A DNA stretch of 64,000 nucleotides from Chrysomallon squamiferum (taxonomy: Eukaryota > Mollusca > Gastropoda > Neomphalida > Peltospiridae). Where the stretch lies: assembly GCA_012295275.1 (NCBI GenBank), contig CM022674.1, forward strand, positions 14,277,374-14,341,373. Reading direction: 5' to 3'. Shown here one piece after another: positions 63,183 through 64,000 of the stretch; within the stretch, counting starts at the first letter, position 1, and the number at the start of each line of letters is the position of its first letter. A program made the translations under genes and the position numbers. The notes beneath the pieces were generated by a model. That model made no database searches. It was not told the origin of the DNA and was given only the letters and a program-made list of their open reading frames with translations.

Positions 63183-63614
63183 CGTGAAATGAAAAATAAA
63201 AATGATCAATTTTAATGAAAACTGATGACTGAAAAACAATCCACTGTAACAGTGAAATAAAATTAATTAAATCAATTATTAAAATAAGACAATTTTCTAA
63301 TATGTGAAACAATAATACTACAATCCAGTTTCTTTTTATGACAATAATACAATTATATAAAATAAACAAAATTTTACATTTAGTGGTTAAGTAAAATATT
63401 GAGATGGTGAAAGGAAAAGTGCAGATTTATTTGGACGTGTAGTGATAGTGATAGTGACAGTGATCCATAAACTTAATGCTACACAAACACAAGGTACATA
63501 ATTAGACTGATACATCACAATAAACAATTTCATAATAAATGTCAAGTCGTTTCAAAATCATATAGAAATGTGTGTTTGTATGTGTATGTGTAAAACATTT
63601 TTATATGTACACAC

Positions 63615-63658
<44 letters not shown>

Positions 63659-64000
63659 ACATGTATGTTTTATCACAAAATATGGAAATATCTTAACAAA
63701 CTTTCTAACATTTATAAATATTATAAAATATACAGTATTGTTAGTTAGATTTTCCATAAGATTAATATAAGAATATTTTTCATTTTGTTTTTATTTAAAA
63801 AAAAAAAAAAAAAGTATTTGTTTTCTTGTTTTTAGAAGCAATTTCAATCTGCTTTAGTGAAACTGTTAAGTCAATTTAATAAAGATTTTGTTTGTTAAAA
63901 TACACAAAAAGCAGACATTTGCCAACAAGAAAAATTTAATAACCCCAAAATTTGGAATCTGGCACCAAATGTGTTAACTAAAAATTAATACTACTTAACA
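63183..64000. other. ACAP intron, no exon seen
   Basis: AT-rich sequence with a (GT)n at 63620-63652 and an A run at 63798-63814. No PH- or Arf-GAP-coding exon was recognised. Confidence 0.5.

Overview
This is a eukaryotic, AT-rich window, very probably from a mollusc and possibly a gastropod. The evidence is spliceosomal genes with short exons and long introns, very dense simple repeats, and gene types typical of lophotrochozoans: a NIT-domain receptor, an animal cysteine synthase and a CxWKxC somatostatin/urotensin-II-like prepropeptide. No bacterial or viral genes were seen. All gene models below were built by hand from reading-frame continuity, GT-AG splice sites and remembered family sequences.

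Layout. (1) 1-9.4 kb: 5' part of a minus-strand NIT-domain membrane receptor, probably a guanylate cyclase that runs off the left edge. Its putative first intron is filled by a 6.3 kb array of a ~20 bp unit, and its other introns are full of ACT, CT and 14 bp repeats. (2) 10.7-13.3 kb: a two-exon cysteine synthase gene (+). (3) 16.2-20.3 kb: NAA38 (-) and CYB5D1 (+), head to head across 511 bp, an arrangement I recall also from human. (4) 23.3-30.2 kb: a six-exon gene (+) for a C2H2 zinc-finger protein of about 1,398 aa. (5) 31.85-40.77 kb: a three-exon, 114-aa somatostatin/urotensin-II-related neuropeptide precursor (+), spread over 9 kb. (6) 40.8-47.2 kb: intergenic, with a tRNA-derived SINE copy and a pogo-like MITE. 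(7) 47.25-56.73 kb: a 17-exon, 807-aa coiled-coil gene (+) that looks like the synaptonemal-complex protein SIX6OS1 and contains a textbook U12-type intron. (8) 60.2-62.4 kb and beyond: the 3' end of an ACAP-type Arf-GAP gene (-), with its ankyrin repeats and C-terminus.

The genes do not form one pathway; they are ordinary neighbours in an animal genome. The two most notable things are the small cyclic neuropeptide gene, which an ORF scan would miss because it is split over three small exons, and a recurring structure. In three unrelated genes a tandem minisatellite inside an intron ends exactly at the 3' splice site, and its repeat unit carries a copy of that splice acceptor; a fourth acceptor is duplicated once. 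This looks like local amplification of intron/exon junctions, giving arrays of decoy 3' splice sites. The very long open frames over 2.6-9.0 kb (up to about 2,100 codons, both strands) come from the stop-free satellite and are not genes.
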